64,000 bases of DNA, taken from assembly GCF_000275725.1 (NCBI RefSeq), contig NZ_AJTS01000029.1:1-64000 (forward strand). Direction: 5' to 3'. Source of the DNA: Vreelandella stevensii S18214. Lineage in GTDB: Bacteria > Pseudomonadota > Gammaproteobacteria > Pseudomonadales > Halomonadaceae. Shown in pieces: positions 36,369 to 46,947 of this stretch (the stretch's first letter is position 1; every line of letters begins with the position of its first letter). Made by a program: the position numbers and the translations under genes. The notes under the pieces were generated by a model. It searched no databases and was not told where the DNA came from. It was given only the letters and a program-made list of their open reading frames with translations.

Positions 36369-36950
36369 TCAACGGGCGCTGGTGTCATTGCCGCTGCTGG
36401 TCAAGTGCGCCTGACACTCGCGCCACAGCACGCTGAAGTCAGCCTCAAGAAGGGCGTAATCATCGTATAGCCAGGGGACCAGCTCGGCCAAACGATTCGG
36501 GCCTGTCAAACGCCTGCCGATGCCTGCCACCGCCTGACAAGTAAAGTCGAAGTCGGCGTAGCGGCGCAACCAGTCCTGTTCGACCAGCACGGGCATCATG
36601 CTGGCCAGCCGTTGGGGAGCAGGCCTGGCCGACAGTAGCTGGTAACAGCGCTCGATGAGCTGATGCTGCCGTTCACCCGCCTGCTGCTGGGCAATGAAGT
36701 GGTCCCACACCAGATCGAGGGCAATACCGGCATAGCGGCGCTGTTGCCTGGGAGCCCGATGACGGGCAGCCAGCACCCGGGGGTGCTGATCCACCCAGGC
36801 ATCCACACGGCGGTGATGGCGAATGCCGTCGGCCACGCTGGTCGGCCAGCCGGAAAGGTCTCTGCCCTTGACCCCATCGGCAATCAGGTTGCCGTAGAGA
36901 AAACCATCGTTGCCGGGTCGTGCCAACCAGGCATGGGCCAGAAAATTCAT
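36369..36950 (-). CDS. acpH: AcpH, acyl carrier protein phosphodiesterase
   Basis: Removes the 4'-phosphopantetheine arm from ACP. 193 aa, the same length as E. coli AcpH; N-terminal MNFLAHAWLA and the segments GNLIADGVKG and HHRRVDAWVDQHP with conserved His/Asp support the family. The start at 36950 lies 10 bp after the ycgL stop with a weak ribosome site, so translation is probably coupled. A longer frame upstream overlaps ycgL and is rejected. Confidence 0.88.
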   Translation of the reverse strand: MNFLAHAWLARPGNDGFLYGNLIADGVKGRDLSGWPTSVADGIRHHRRVDAWVDQHPRVLAARHRAPRQQRRYAGIALDLVWDHFIAQQQAGERQHQLIERCYQLLSARPAPQRLASMMPVLVEQDWLRRYADFDFTCQAVAGIGRRLTGPNRLAELVPWLYDDYALLEADFSVLWRECQAHLTSSGNDTSAR

Positions 36951-36960
36951 TCTGGCATCA

Positions 36961-37254
36961 TCACGAGCGGCGGGCAGATTCAGCGCGATGCAGGTCCAGC
37001 AGGTACGGCTCCTTGGCGGGGGGCATCTGCAGGTAGAACCCCTGCTCTTCAATGGCCGCCATGACATCGCGGGCGGCCACGCGTGCCAATGACTTCTCCT
37101 CGGTCAGGATCATGGTCAGCACCGGGACGGGCTTGCCGAAAGTCGCCATCAAGGCCTCGGGCACGTCTACCAGGCCCTTGCGCTTGTCCACGTAAAGGTA
37201 CATCTCTTCTTTTCGTGAGCTTCTAAAAATCTCGCAAAGTAACTTCTCGCTCAT
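36961..37254 (-). CDS. YcgL-domain protein
   Basis: 97-aa small conserved protein of the YcgL family (MYLYVDKRKGLVDVPEALMATFG), function unknown. Its ATG overlaps the rnd stop codon as ATGA, and AGAGGAAACG lies upstream. The order rnd-ycgL with ycgN close by is recurrent in gammaproteobacteria. Confidence 0.88.
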   Translation of the reverse strand: MSEKLLCEIFRSSRKEEMYLYVDKRKGLVDVPEALMATFGKPVPVLTMILTEEKSLARVAARDVMAAIEEQGFYLQMPPAKEPYLLDLHRAESARRS

Positions 37255-38405
37255 TCCGACGTTTCCTCTAAGGCTCGTTGAAGGTCCTGACCCAGACAGA
37301 CTCCGCGCCAACCGTGCAGCTCATCGAGCGGCTCGCCGGCCATGGCCTGCATGACCAGCGCTTCGATATCACGACGACGAAGCAGCATTTCCGGCGCAAT
37401 CCCCAGGGCCGCAGCCTTTTCTGCCACGACCTGCTTGATGGCCTTGAAGCGGCGCTTGAAAGGCGGTTGCATGGGGTCAGGCCAGCGAGCAGGCAAGGCG
37501 CTTTCAGGACAATGTTGCGCCTGCTTCACCCAGCCTAGCAGGGCATCGCCCTCCTTCTTGACCAGCGTGGGCTTGACGCCATCCACCTCTGCCAGCTCAT
37601 AGCGATTACCGGGCATTTTTTCGGCCACGGCAAACAACAGCTTGTCGCTGACCAGCCAGTTGCGCGGCAGGTCACGCCGCCGGGTCTCCCCTTCCCGCCA
37701 GATGGTCATCAGCCGATACGCTTCCAACTGGCGTGGTGCCAGACGCCACAGCTGACGCTGACGGGTATACCACTGGCCATCGCTCTCTTCGTCACGACCT
37801 GCCTGCTCGATGAGTGCTGCACACTCTTCCTCGACCCAGCCAAGCCGTCCAAGCTCGGCCAACTGGGCAACCTGACGCTTCCAGACCTGCAGCAGATAGG
37901 TCACGTCCAGCGCGGCATATTCACACTGCGACGCGGTCAAAGGCCGCTCCAACCAGTTGGAGCGAGTCTCTTCCTTGGGCAGCGTGTCACCTATCCAGTG
38001 CTCTACCAGCTTCTGATACCCCATTCCCGGATTCTCGCCCAGAAAGGCTTGCGCCACTTGGGTGTCGATCAGCGGCGTCGGCAGCGTTCCCGCCCAGTGC
38101 TGAAATACCTCGAGGTCTTCGCTGCAGGCATGCAGCAGCTTGGGAACCCGACTCTGCAACAGAGCCTTGAAAGCGGGCGTACAGGGTGTCACCAGGGGGT
38201 CTACCAGATAGGCGGTTTCACCCCCGGCAAACTGAATGAGCGCAGGCACGGGAAAGAAGGTGTTCTCACGAAAGAACTCGGTATCCAGTGCAATGACCTC
38301 TGCGCTGGCCACCTGCTGGCAGGCGGCATCCAGCGCCTCGGCGCTGTCGATCCATTGATACAAGGAGGAGGTTGAAGAGGACAATTCGGTCTTCCAGGTT
38401 GTCAC
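37251..38405 (-). CDS. rnd: Ribonuclease D
   Basis: 3'-5' exoribonuclease for tRNA and stable-RNA maturation (384 aa). DEDDy motifs: LDTEF (Exo I), DTQVA region (Exo II) and YAALDVTYL (Exo III), then an HRDC-like domain around residues 215-300. The start is a GTG at 38405 with AAGGCGG upstream. First gene of rnd-ycgL-acpH-ycgN. Confidence 0.93.
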   Translation of the reverse strand: MTTWKTELSSSTSSLYQWIDSAEALDAACQQVASAEVIALDTEFFRENTFFPVPALIQFAGGETAYLVDPLVTPCTPAFKALLQSRVPKLLHACSEDLEVFQHWAGTLPTPLIDTQVAQAFLGENPGMGYQKLVEHWIGDTLPKEETRSNWLERPLTASQCEYAALDVTYLLQVWKRQVAQLAELGRLGWVEEECAALIEQAGRDEESDGQWYTRQRQLWRLAPRQLEAYRLMTIWREGETRRRDLPRNWLVSDKLLFAVAEKMPGNRYELAEVDGVKPTLVKKEGDALLGWVKQAQHCPESALPARWPDPMQPPFKRRFKAIKQVVAEKAAALGIAPEMLLRRRDIEALVMQAMAGEPLDELHGWRGVCLGQDLQRALEETSE

Positions 38406-38435
38406 AACCGCCTTGGCGCTTGCGTTTTATCCGAC

Positions 38436-39041
38436 TTAATCGCTAGCAAAAGGCTGACGACCGTTAAAGGCACGACTCAAGGTGCCACCATCCACATACT
38501 CGAGCTCCCCCCCCATCGGGACACCGTAAGCAAGACGAGAAAACGCCACACCGTACTGAGCAAGCTGGGCTGCGATGTAATGCGCCGTCGCCTCGCCTTC
38601 TACCGTAGGGTTGGTGGCCAGCACGATCTCGCGAATGTGCCCTTCGGCCACTCGGCTTTCCAATAGCGCCAAGCCCAAGGCATCAGGGCCTACACCGTCC
38701 AGCGGTGAAAGGTGGCCATGCAGAACGAAGTAGCGACCCTGAAAGCCGCCCGCCTCTTCGATGGCGAGCTGATCCGCTGGCGACTCGACCACGCACAGCA
38801 AGCTGTCGTCGCGGCGCGGGCTCTCGCACAAGGCGCATATGTCGGCCTCGGTCAGCGTGCGGCAGTGCTGGCAATAACCCACGTCTTCGATGGCACGCAG
38901 GATCACCTCGGCAAGCCGTTGCCCGCCGGGGCGCTCACGCTCCAGAAGGTGCATCGCCATGCGCTGGGCCGTCTTGGGCCCAACGCCAGGCAGCACGCGA
39001 AACGCATCCATCAACTGCTCTATGAGGGGGGAAAAGCGCAT
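38436..39041 (-). CDS. recR: RecR recombination mediator
   Basis: 201 aa. Helix-hairpin-helix ([17 protein letters not shown]), a four-Cys zinc finger ([16 protein letters not shown]) and a Toprim domain follow in order, the standard RecR layout. With RecFO it loads RecA at gaps. Third gene of dnaX-ybaB-recR, three bases behind ybaB. Confidence 0.96.
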   Translation of the reverse strand: MRFSPLIEQLMDAFRVLPGVGPKTAQRMAMHLLERERPGGQRLAEVILRAIEDVGYCQHCRTLTEADICALCESPRRDDSLLCVVESPADQLAIEEAGGFQGRYFVLHGHLSPLDGVGPDALGLALLESRVAEGHIREIVLATNPTVEGEATAHYIAAQLAQYGVAFSRLAYGVPMGGELEYVDGGTLSRAFNGRQPFASD

Positions 39042-39044
39042 GGA

Positions 39045-39371
39045 TCAGAACGGCATCTTGAAGCCAGGCGGAAGGTTAAGGCCCGCCGTTGCCTCTTCCA
39101 TTCTGGCTTTCGAGTTGGCTTCTACCTTGCGCACAGCGTCGTTGACGGCCGCGGCCAGCAGGTCTTCCAGCAACTCCTTGTCTTCCTCCATGACGCTTTG
39201 GTCGATGGCCACGCTGATCACATCGTGGCGGCCGTTCATGACGACCTTCACCATGCCAGCGCCCGCCTCACCATGCACTTCTGCCTTGGCGACCTCTTCC
39301 TGAGCGCGCTGCATTTTTTCCTGCATTTCCTGGGCTTGCTTCATGATGTTGCCCATTCCGCCTTTGAACAT
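39045..39371 (-). CDS. ybaB: YbaB/EbfC nucleoid-associated protein
   Basis: 108-aa DNA-binding protein, [21 protein letters not shown] start followed by a long helix typical of the YbaB/EbfC fold. CAGGAGATCACCGC precedes the ATG at 39371; the longer upstream frame is not used. Conserved between dnaX and recR. Confidence 0.95.
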   Translation of the reverse strand: MFKGGMGNIMKQAQEMQEKMQRAQEEVAKAEVHGEAGAGMVKVVMNGRHDVISVAIDQSVMEEDKELLEDLLAAAVNDAVRKVEANSKARMEEATAGLNLPPGFKMPF

Positions 39372-39409
39372 GCGGTGATCTCCTGAGTGATATGACTGAA
39401 GTGATGGGG

Positions 39410-41371
<1,962 letters not shown>

Positions 41372-41403
41372 GGAGCAAAACTTCCTTGGGCGCTGTTCTT
41401 GGG

Positions 41404-41754
41404 TTAGGCGTCGGTGCCGTTTTCAGCAGCGCCAGCACGCTGGGCAGCTTGCTTGATCAACTTCTCGAGTTCGCCACTCTGGTGCATTTCCATCACGATA
41501 TCGCATCCGCCGACCAGCTCCCCTTCTACCCACAGCTGTGGGAAGGTAGGCCAGTTGGCAATTTTAGGCAGTTCGGCACGAATATCGGGATTGTCCAGCA
41601 CGTTGACGAAAGCAAAACGCTCACCGCAGCTCATCAGCGCCTGAACCGTCTGCGCAGAGAAACCACACTGCGGCAACTGAGGCGTACCCTTCATGTAGAT
41701 GAGAATCGGGTTTTCAGTGATTTGACGCTGGATATTGTCAGCCGTGGTGCTCAT
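41404..41754 (-). CDS. grxD: Monothiol glutaredoxin GrxD
   Basis: 116 aa CGFS-type glutaredoxin (Cys30 in PQCGFS), binds and transfers [2Fe-2S] clusters with glutathione and BolA partners. Lys in MKGTP and the GG-C-D motif GGCDIVMEM near the end are the glutathione-contact sites. GAGGAGCATCCC precedes the ATG at 41754; the upstream extension is rejected. Lies 32 bp upstream of dnaX on the same strand. Confidence 0.95.
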   Translation of the reverse strand: MSTTADNIQRQITENPILIYMKGTPQLPQCGFSAQTVQALMSCGERFAFVNVLDNPDIRAELPKIANWPTFPQLWVEGELVGGCDIVMEMHQSGELEKLIKQAAQRAGAAENGTDA

Positions 41755-41974
41755 GGGATGCTCCTCGATAAAAGATATGGTCTCTTCCAGTGTACGCAAT
41801 TCGGCCACTGGCTTTAACCCTGCGACCGGGTCATCGTCAGTCTTGATCCTGCAGGTCAATACCTGAGCAAACGACTCGGTCATATTGCGTGGCGGATATT
41901 CTACGCATGCCGCTTGCGTTGCGCATCCCCTGCGGCCTCGCTAGGATGGTGTTTTTGCGCGGAGAGACGTCACC

Positions 41975-42895
41975 ATGGCGACACGCCATTTCCTTACCCT
42001 GCTGGATTTGACCCCTGAAGAGCTGGACTATCTGATTCAGCGCGCCATCAAGATCAAGACGGATCTCAAGGCCAACGGACCGGTTTACACGCCGCTGCCC
42101 AACCGCACTCTGGCAATGATTTTCGAGAAGTCCTCCACGCGCACCCGTGTTTCCTTCGAGACCGGCATGGCCCAGTTTGGTGGCCACGCCCTGTTTCTGT
42201 CTCCCCGCGACACCCAGCTGGGTCGCGGCGAGCCCATCGAAGATACCGCCCGCGTGCTGGCCGAAATGGTCGATGCAGTGATGATCCGCACCTTCTCCCA
42301 TGCAGGGCTGGAAGCGTACGCCAGCGCCAGCAGCGTGCCGGTCATCAATGCCCTCAGCGACGACTACCACCCCTGCCAATTGCTGGCAGACGTCATGACC
42401 TGGACCGAGCTGCGCGGCAGCGTCAAGGGCAAGACCGCCGTATGGATCGGCGATGGCAACAACATGTGCCACTCGTGGATCAATGCTGCCCGCCAGTTCG
42501 GTTTCCGCTTGAGAATTTGCTGCCCGGAAGGCTACGAGCCCCGCGACGACATCATGCAAGCCGCCGGCGACTGCATCACTCTGTTGCGCGACCCACAGCA
42601 AGCCGCTCAAGGCGCTGACCTGATCACTACCGACGTCTGGGCCTCCATGGGCCAGGAGCAGGAGCAAGCGAAGCGAGAAGCCGATTTCGCGGGCTTCCAG
42701 GTAACCGAAGCGATGCTCGATAGCGCTCACGCGGACGTCCTGTTCTTGCACTGCCTGCCAGCACATCGCGGCGAAGAGATCAGCCATACGCTGCTCGATG
42801 ACCCGCGCTCGGTGGTCTGGCAAGAGGCAGGCAACCGTCTGCACGCACAAAAAGCCTTGATCGAGTTTCTGCTGCTGGGCAAGGTAGACGCCTAG
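41975..42895 (+). CDS. argF: Ornithine carbamoyltransferase
   Basis: Arginine biosynthesis: ornithine + carbamoyl phosphate to citrulline (306 aa). Carbamoyl-phosphate site [17 protein letters not shown], ornithine loop DVWASMGQE, and [10 protein letters not shown] with the catalytic Cys. GGAGAG lies upstream of the ATG. Divergent from grxD, with a long perfect-type hairpin after the stop codon. Confidence 0.96.
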   Translation: MATRHFLTLLDLTPEELDYLIQRAIKIKTDLKANGPVYTPLPNRTLAMIFEKSSTRTRVSFETGMAQFGGHALFLSPRDTQLGRGEPIEDTARVLAEMVDAVMIRTFSHAGLEAYASASSVPVINALSDDYHPCQLLADVMTWTELRGSVKGKTAVWIGDGNNMCHSWINAARQFGFRLRICCPEGYEPRDDIMQAAGDCITLLRDPQQAAQGADLITTDVWASMGQEQEQAKREADFAGFQVTEAMLDSAHADVLFLHCLPAHRGEEISHTLLDDPRSVVWQEAGNRLHAQKALIEFLLLGKVDA

Positions 42896-42904
42896 TCGAC
42901 GACA

Positions 42905-42931
42905 ATGCCTGCTCACCCTGTGAGCGGGCAT
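42905..42931 (+). terminator. Hairpin after argF
   Basis: 12-bp stem ATGCCTGCTCAC with GTGAGCGGGCAT (one wobble pair), 3-base loop, ten bases past the argF stop. No T-run follows; probably acts in transcript-end formation together with the converging tRNA terminator. Confidence 0.55.
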
Positions 42932-42986
42932 CGGCAGCGCAAGAGCCGGATGGCAAGCAACCATACCGCCATATGAAACACACAAC

Positions 42987-43013
42987 AAAAAACGCCGCGT
43001 AAGATACGCGGCG
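42987..43013 (-). terminator. Terminator of tRNA-Ala
   Basis: 8-bp stem CGCCGCGT (42993-43000) with ACGCGGCG (43006-43013); on the minus strand it is followed by six T residues. Twelve bases after the tRNA 3' end. Confidence 0.9.
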
Positions 43014-43024
43014 CTTCGAAATTT

Positions 43025-43100
43025 TGGTGGAGCCTAGCGGGATCGAACCGCTGACCTCAACACTGCCAGTGTTGCGCTCTCCCAGCTGAGCTAAGGCCCC
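43025..43100 (-). tRNA. tRNA-Ala(GGC)
   Basis: 76 nt on the minus strand, from GGGGCCT to the encoded CCA. Acceptor GGGGCCT/AGGCTCC, D-loop AGCTCAGCTGGGAGAGC, anticodon loop CTGGCAG giving GGC, T-arm GGTTCGATCC. A matching promoter and terminator flank it. Confidence 0.97.
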
Positions 43101-43128
43101 ACATGCTGCCATTGCGGCAGCGGTGCGA

Positions 43129-43157
43129 ATATTACTCCAGCACTTGCGTGAGGTCAA
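43129..43157 (-). promoter_or_regulatory. Sigma-70 promoter of tRNA-Ala
   Basis: On the minus strand TTGACC (43157-43152), 17-bp spacer, TAATAT (43134-43129). The start would be about 20 bases before the mature tRNA end at 43100. Confidence 0.8.
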
Positions 43158-43273
43158 GAAATAAAGTGAACAAGCATTAACTAATTCTCCTTTGCCAAGA
43201 GCTGTGGCACTCTATACCCACGCAGCGTGCGTATCGCCCTAGTTCACGATGATTACCTGCAGGAGCCAGTCCC

Positions 43274-43924
43274 TTGATCAACGTTTTAATTGCCGATGAT
43301 CACCACCTGGTGAGAACCAGTATCGCCCACCTGCTGAACGAAGAGAGCGATATCAAGATTGTGGGTGAAGTGGATGATGGCGAAACCTCAGTGACGCAAA
43401 GCCGACAATTGAAGCCCGACATCGTGCTGATGGATATTCGCATGCCGGGCATCGGCGGCCTAGAAGCCACCCGACGCATCAATCGCACGCTCTCGGACGT
43501 AAAAGTCATTATCCTCACGGCACACCTTGAAGATAGCGTACTGCGGCGCATGCTCGAAGCAGGCGCATCCGGCTTTCTCAGCAAGGGCGCCGACGCCACG
43601 GAAATGACCGAGGCCATCCGCCAGGTGTTTCACGGACGCCGCTATGTCAGCCAGGAAATCGCCCAGCGGCTGGCCCTCTCTCACTTCGATGATGAAGACA
43701 ATCCTTTTAGCCACCTCTCGCATCGCGAACTGCAAATCGCGCTGATGATCGTCAACTGCCAGCGCGTACAGGACATCTCGGACCGTTTGCACCTGAGCCC
43801 TAAAACCGTCAATACCTACCGCTACCGCCTGTTTGACAAGCTACAAGTGGCTACCGACGTAGAGTTGACGCACCTCGCTCTGCGCCACGGGCTGGTGGAG
43901 GGCTTTGACGCCATCCTGGGATAG
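43274..43924 (+). CDS. uvrY: UvrY/GacA-type LuxR-family response regulator
   Basis: 216 aa. Receiver domain with phospho-acceptor Asp54 (VLMDIRMPG) and acid pair Asp8-Asp9; C-terminal LuxR helix-turn-helix (LSHRELQIALMI, LHLSPKTVNTYRYRLFDKL). With a BarA/GacS kinase it drives CsrA-titrating small RNAs. The start is a TTG at 43274, preceded by GCAGGAG; no ATG fits. Followed 46 bp later by uvrC, the conserved arrangement. Confidence 0.94.
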   Translation: MINVLIADDHHLVRTSIAHLLNEESDIKIVGEVDDGETSVTQSRQLKPDIVLMDIRMPGIGGLEATRRINRTLSDVKVIILTAHLEDSVLRRMLEAGASGFLSKGADATEMTEAIRQVFHGRRYVSQEIAQRLALSHFDDEDNPFSHLSHRELQIALMIVNCQRVQDISDRLHLSPKTVNTYRYRLFDKLQVATDVELTHLALRHGLVEGFDAILG

Positions 43925-43970
43925 ACCTACCATCGCTGCTTCTGCCCATGAGAAGCGCCGTTGATTCGCC

Positions 43971-45785
43971 ATGCCCTTTGATGCCAAGCAGTTCCTCAGC
44001 TCCGTCAGCGCCTCTCCCGGCGTCTATAAAATGCTCGACGAACAGCAGAACACGCTCTACGTCGGCAAGGCCAAACGCCTCAAGGCACGCCTGGCCAGCT
44101 ATTTCCGCGGCCAACTCAATGCCAAGACCCAGGCCATGGTCTCGCGCATTGCCGATATTCAGATCACCGTCACGCGCAGCGAAACCGAAGCGTTACTGCT
44201 GGAACAGACGCTGATCAAGGAACTACGCCCGCCCTACAATATCCTGCTGCGGGACGACAAATCCTATCCTTTCGTATTCGTGACCGACCGCCACCCCTAC
44301 CCCGCTCTGGAGTACAAGCGCGCCCGGCAACGGCGTGGTGACGGCAAATACCTCGGCCCCTACCCCAGCAGCGGCGCGGTCAGGGAGAGCCTGACCCTGA
44401 TGCAGAAAATCTTTCGTATCCGCAACTGTGAAGATAGCGTCTTCGCCCATCGCTCCCGTCCGTGCCTGCAGTACCAGATCGAACGCTGTAGCGCCCCCTG
44501 CGTGGACTACATCTCACAGCCAGAGTATCAGCGGGATGTCGACCATGCGGTCATGTGTCTGGAAGGCAAGAGCGAACACGTCACGCAGCTACTCACCGCA
44601 GAAATGGAGGCGGCGAGCCGGGCGCTCGATTTTGAAGAAGCCGCCCGCCTGCGTGACCAGATCCAGCAGCTGCGTCAAATGCAGCAGCGCCAGTTCGTCG
44701 ATAACGAGAGCGGCGATGCAGATATTTTTGCGCTGGCTCAACGCCCCGGCGCACTGGGCATTTCCATCCTCAGCGTCCGCGATGGGCGCCTGCTGGGCGC
44801 GCGGCATCACACCCCCAAAAACGACCTTGACCTCCCCCCTGAGGCACTGCTGACCGAAGTGGTCAGCCAATACTATTTCGGCCAGCCCCATAGCGTGCCC
44901 AGCGAAGTGATCACCAATCTCCCGCTGGAAGACAGCGCGCTGATTGCCGACGCGCTTGCCCAACAGGCAGGCAAAAAAGTCCGCGTGACCCACCAGGTAC
45001 GCGGTCATCGTGCCCAGTGGCAGCACCTGGCCATGACCAATGCCGAGCAGCAGCTCGCCTCGCAGTTGGCCAACACCACGCAGCTCACCGAACGCTTCAC
45101 GTCACTGCAGCAAGCGCTGGGGCTACCCTCACTGCCGGAGCGTCTGGAGTGTTTCGACATCAGCCACAGCCAGGGCGAAGCCACCGTGGCTTCCTGCGTG
45201 GTGTTCGACCATCAGGGGCCACGCAAGAGCGACTACCGCCACTTTCGCATCGAAGGCGTGGCCGCAGGCGATGACTACGCCGCCATGCAGCAGGCGCTCA
45301 CGCGACGCCTCAAGCGCGTAAAAAGCGGCGAAGCCATTGCACCTGACGTGCTGATCGTGGATGGTGGCAAGGGGCAACTGAACATGGCACGGCAAGTGCT
45401 GACCGACCTGCAGGTAACAGGGATCGTGCTGCTGGGCGTCGCCAAGGGCACCACGCGCAAGGCTGGGCTCGAAACCCTGTTTCTGGAAAGCAGCGACAAC
45501 CCGCTGGTACTGGAGCCCGCGTCACCTGCCCTGCACCTCGTTCAGCATATTCGTGATGAGTCGCACCGCTTCGCCATCGCCGGGCATCGCGCAGCGCGTG
45601 ACAAGGCGCGGCGCACGTCCACCCTGCAGGATATTCCCGGCATCGGCCCCAAGCGGCGCCGCGAATTGCTCAAGTTTTTTGGCGGCCTGCAGGGCGTGCA
45701 AAAGGCCAGCCGTGACGAACTCACTCGGGTGCCGGGCATCAGCGCCGCCCTGGCAGAGACGATTTATGTCACTCTGAACGGATAA
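43971..45785 (+). CDS. uvrC: UvrC excinuclease subunit
   Basis: 604 aa nucleotide-excision-repair nuclease. N-terminal GIY-YIG domain (PGVYKMLDEQ, LYVGKAKRLKARL), UVR motif (DFEEAARLRDQIQQLR) around residue 215, RNase H-like C-terminal nuclease (CFDISHSQGE, VDGGKGQL) and two terminal helix-hairpin-helix motifs (DIPGIGPKRR, RVPGISAAL). Between uvrY and pgsA. Confidence 0.96.
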   Translation: MPFDAKQFLSSVSASPGVYKMLDEQQNTLYVGKAKRLKARLASYFRGQLNAKTQAMVSRIADIQITVTRSETEALLLEQTLIKELRPPYNILLRDDKSYPFVFVTDRHPYPALEYKRARQRRGDGKYLGPYPSSGAVRESLTLMQKIFRIRNCEDSVFAHRSRPCLQYQIERCSAPCVDYISQPEYQRDVDHAVMCLEGKSEHVTQLLTAEMEAASRALDFEEAARLRDQIQQLRQMQQRQFVDNESGDADIFALAQRPGALGISILSVRDGRLLGARHHTPKNDLDLPPEALLTEVVSQYYFGQPHSVPSEVITNLPLEDSALIADALAQQAGKKVRVTHQVRGHRAQWQHLAMTNAEQQLASQLANTTQLTERFTSLQQALGLPSLPERLECFDISHSQGEATVASCVVFDHQGPRKSDYRHFRIEGVAAGDDYAAMQQALTRRLKRVKSGEAIAPDVLIVDGGKGQLNMARQVLTDLQVTGIVLLGVAKGTTRKAGLETLFLESSDNPLVLEPASPALHLVQHIRDESHRFAIAGHRAARDKARRTSTLQDIPGIGPKRRRELLKFFGGLQGVQKASRDELTRVPGISAALAETIYVTLNG

Positions 45786-45885
45786 AGCGGTGGTTAACAT
45801 GGATGCAATGCGCCAAGGGGGATAGAATGACCGGGCACATTACACTCCGACTTTCATGATTCTCCGGCAAGGATCGCGCCCTGCG

Positions 45886-46434
45886 ATGAATATACCCAAC
45901 ATACTGACACTGGCACGAATCGCGTTCATCCCACTTCTGGTAGTGCTTTTCTACCTGCCCTTTGGCTGGAGCATGCCGATGGCGGCCGGGCTGTTTGCCC
46001 TGGCATCGGTGACGGACTGGCTGGACGGCTATCTTGCCCGCCGCTGGAACCAATCGACACCGTTTGGCGCATTTCTGGACCCGGTAGCCGACAAGCTGAT
46101 GGTCGCAGTGGCACTGGCGCTGCTCATCGAGCGCTTCGACACGCTGATATTGACGCTCCCCGCGCTGGTCATTATCGGTCGAGAAATCGTCATTTCGGCC
46201 CTTCGGGAGTGGATGGCCGAAATGGGCAAACGTGGCATGGTGGCCGTGTCGTGGATCGGCAAGCTCAAGACCACGCTGCAGATGGTCGCCATTCTGGTAC
46301 TACTTGCGTTTCCGCCAGGCCATGAGATGGCCATGCTGGGCGTGGCTATCCTGTATGCTGCGGCGACCCTGACCTTGTGGTCCATGATTCAGTACCTGCG
46401 TGCAGCATGGCCGCACCTTAGCCGCTCGATGTAG
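45886..46434 (+). CDS. pgsA: CDP-diacylglycerol-glycerol-3-phosphate 3-phosphatidyltransferase
   Basis: Membrane enzyme making phosphatidylglycerol phosphate (182 aa, 4-6 helices). The CDP-alcohol phosphotransferase motif is complete: [21 protein letters not shown] then [13 protein letters not shown] 45886 begins the usual [18 protein letters not shown] lies upstream; an ATG 30 bp earlier is not needed. Ends the uvrY-uvrC-pgsA group. Confidence 0.94.
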   Translation: MNIPNILTLARIAFIPLLVVLFYLPFGWSMPMAAGLFALASVTDWLDGYLARRWNQSTPFGAFLDPVADKLMVAVALALLIERFDTLILTLPALVIIGREIVISALREWMAEMGKRGMVAVSWIGKLKTTLQMVAILVLLAFPPGHEMAMLGVAILYAAATLTLWSMIQYLRAAWPHLSRSM

Positions 46435-46435
46435 T

Positions 46436-46455
46436 CGGGCTAAGCTCGCTTTTTT
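46436..46455 (+). terminator. Weak terminator after pgsA
   Basis: Short stem CGGGC/GCTCG with a TAA loop followed by CTTTTTT, one base past the pgsA stop codon. Only five pairs, one of them wobble. Confidence 0.45.
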
Positions 46456-46477
46456 AAGCACTTAACGAATTGATTGA

Positions 46478-46505
46478 TTGACAATCGCTGGGCGATGCGT
46501 ATAAT
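46478..46505 (+). promoter_or_regulatory. Consensus sigma-70 promoter of the tRNA-Gly-Cys-Leu operon
   Basis: TTGACA (46478-46483), 16-bp spacer, TATAAT (46500-46505): both hexamers are perfect consensus. The downstream CGCCCTC discriminator is GC-rich as in stringently controlled stable-RNA promoters. tRNA-Gly begins 15 bases after the -10. Confidence 0.93.
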
Positions 46506-46520
46506 TCGCCCTCGAGTCAA

Positions 46521-46595
46521 GCGGGAATAGCTCAGTGGTAGAGCATCGCCTTGCCAAGGCGAGGGTCGGGAGTTCGAATCTCCTTTCCCGCTCCA
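46521..46595 (+). tRNA. tRNA-Gly(GCC)
   Basis: GCGGGAA acceptor pairs with TTCCCGC; D-arm AGCTCAGTGGTAGAGC; anticodon loop TTGCCAA gives GCC; T-arm GAGTTCGAATCTC; CCA encoded. First of three tRNAs in one transcript. Confidence 0.97.
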
Positions 46596-46621
46596 ATTTG
46601 GTTCAATCCAATGACTTGTCA

Positions 46622-46695
46622 GGCTGGATGGCAGAGTGGTTATGCAGCGGACTGCAACTCCGTGTACGCCGGTTCGATTCCGACTCCAGCCTCCA
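46622..46695 (+). tRNA. tRNA-Cys(GCA)
   Basis: GGCTGGA acceptor pairs with TCCAGCC; anticodon loop CTGCAAC gives GCA; T-arm CGGTTCGATTCCG; CCA encoded. Second of the three. Confidence 0.96.
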
Positions 46696-46728
46696 TTTCC
46701 CCAGTGTATCGATTTTTTTCGACACACT

Positions 46729-46815
46729 GCCCGGATGGCGAAATTGGTAGACGCAAGAGACTTAAAATCTCTCGGAGGTAACTCCGTGCCGGTTCAAGTC
46801 CGGCTCCGGGCACCA
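46729..46815 (+). tRNA. tRNA-Leu(TAA)
   Basis: 87-nt class II tRNA: GCCCGGA acceptor with TCCGGGC, anticodon loop CTTAAAA gives TAA, long variable arm (CGGAGGTAACTCCG), T-arm CGGTTCAAGTCCG, CCA encoded. Third of the three. Confidence 0.97.
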
Positions 46816-46832
46816 ATATGCAAGACAACGAC

Positions 46833-46866
46833 GCTGCGAGATCATCTGATCGACGCGGCTTTTTTT
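46833..46866 (+). terminator. Rho-independent terminator of the tRNA operon
   Basis: Outer stem GCTGCG with CGCGGC and inner stem GATCA/TGATC, followed by seven T residues (46860-46866), 17 bases after tRNA-Leu. Confidence 0.9.
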
Positions 46867-46947
46867 GTGTCTGGCCATCGCCTATCATCTGTTCTTTTTG
46901 ATGCTAGCCATCCACTTGCACTTGTTAGTCATGGAGGAGCGGGGCCA

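Noticed and set aside
41837-42988. 383-codon frame opposite argF
   Set aside because: Antisense to ornithine carbamoyltransferase with intact motifs.
42780-43157. 125-codon frame covering the tRNA-Ala region
   Set aside because: Runs through a complete tRNA gene with promoter and terminator.
46636-46947. Upstream extension of the nadB reading frame
   Set aside because: Translates tRNA-Cys and tRNA-Leu sequence; the ATG at 46948 has a strong ribosome site and the family start.
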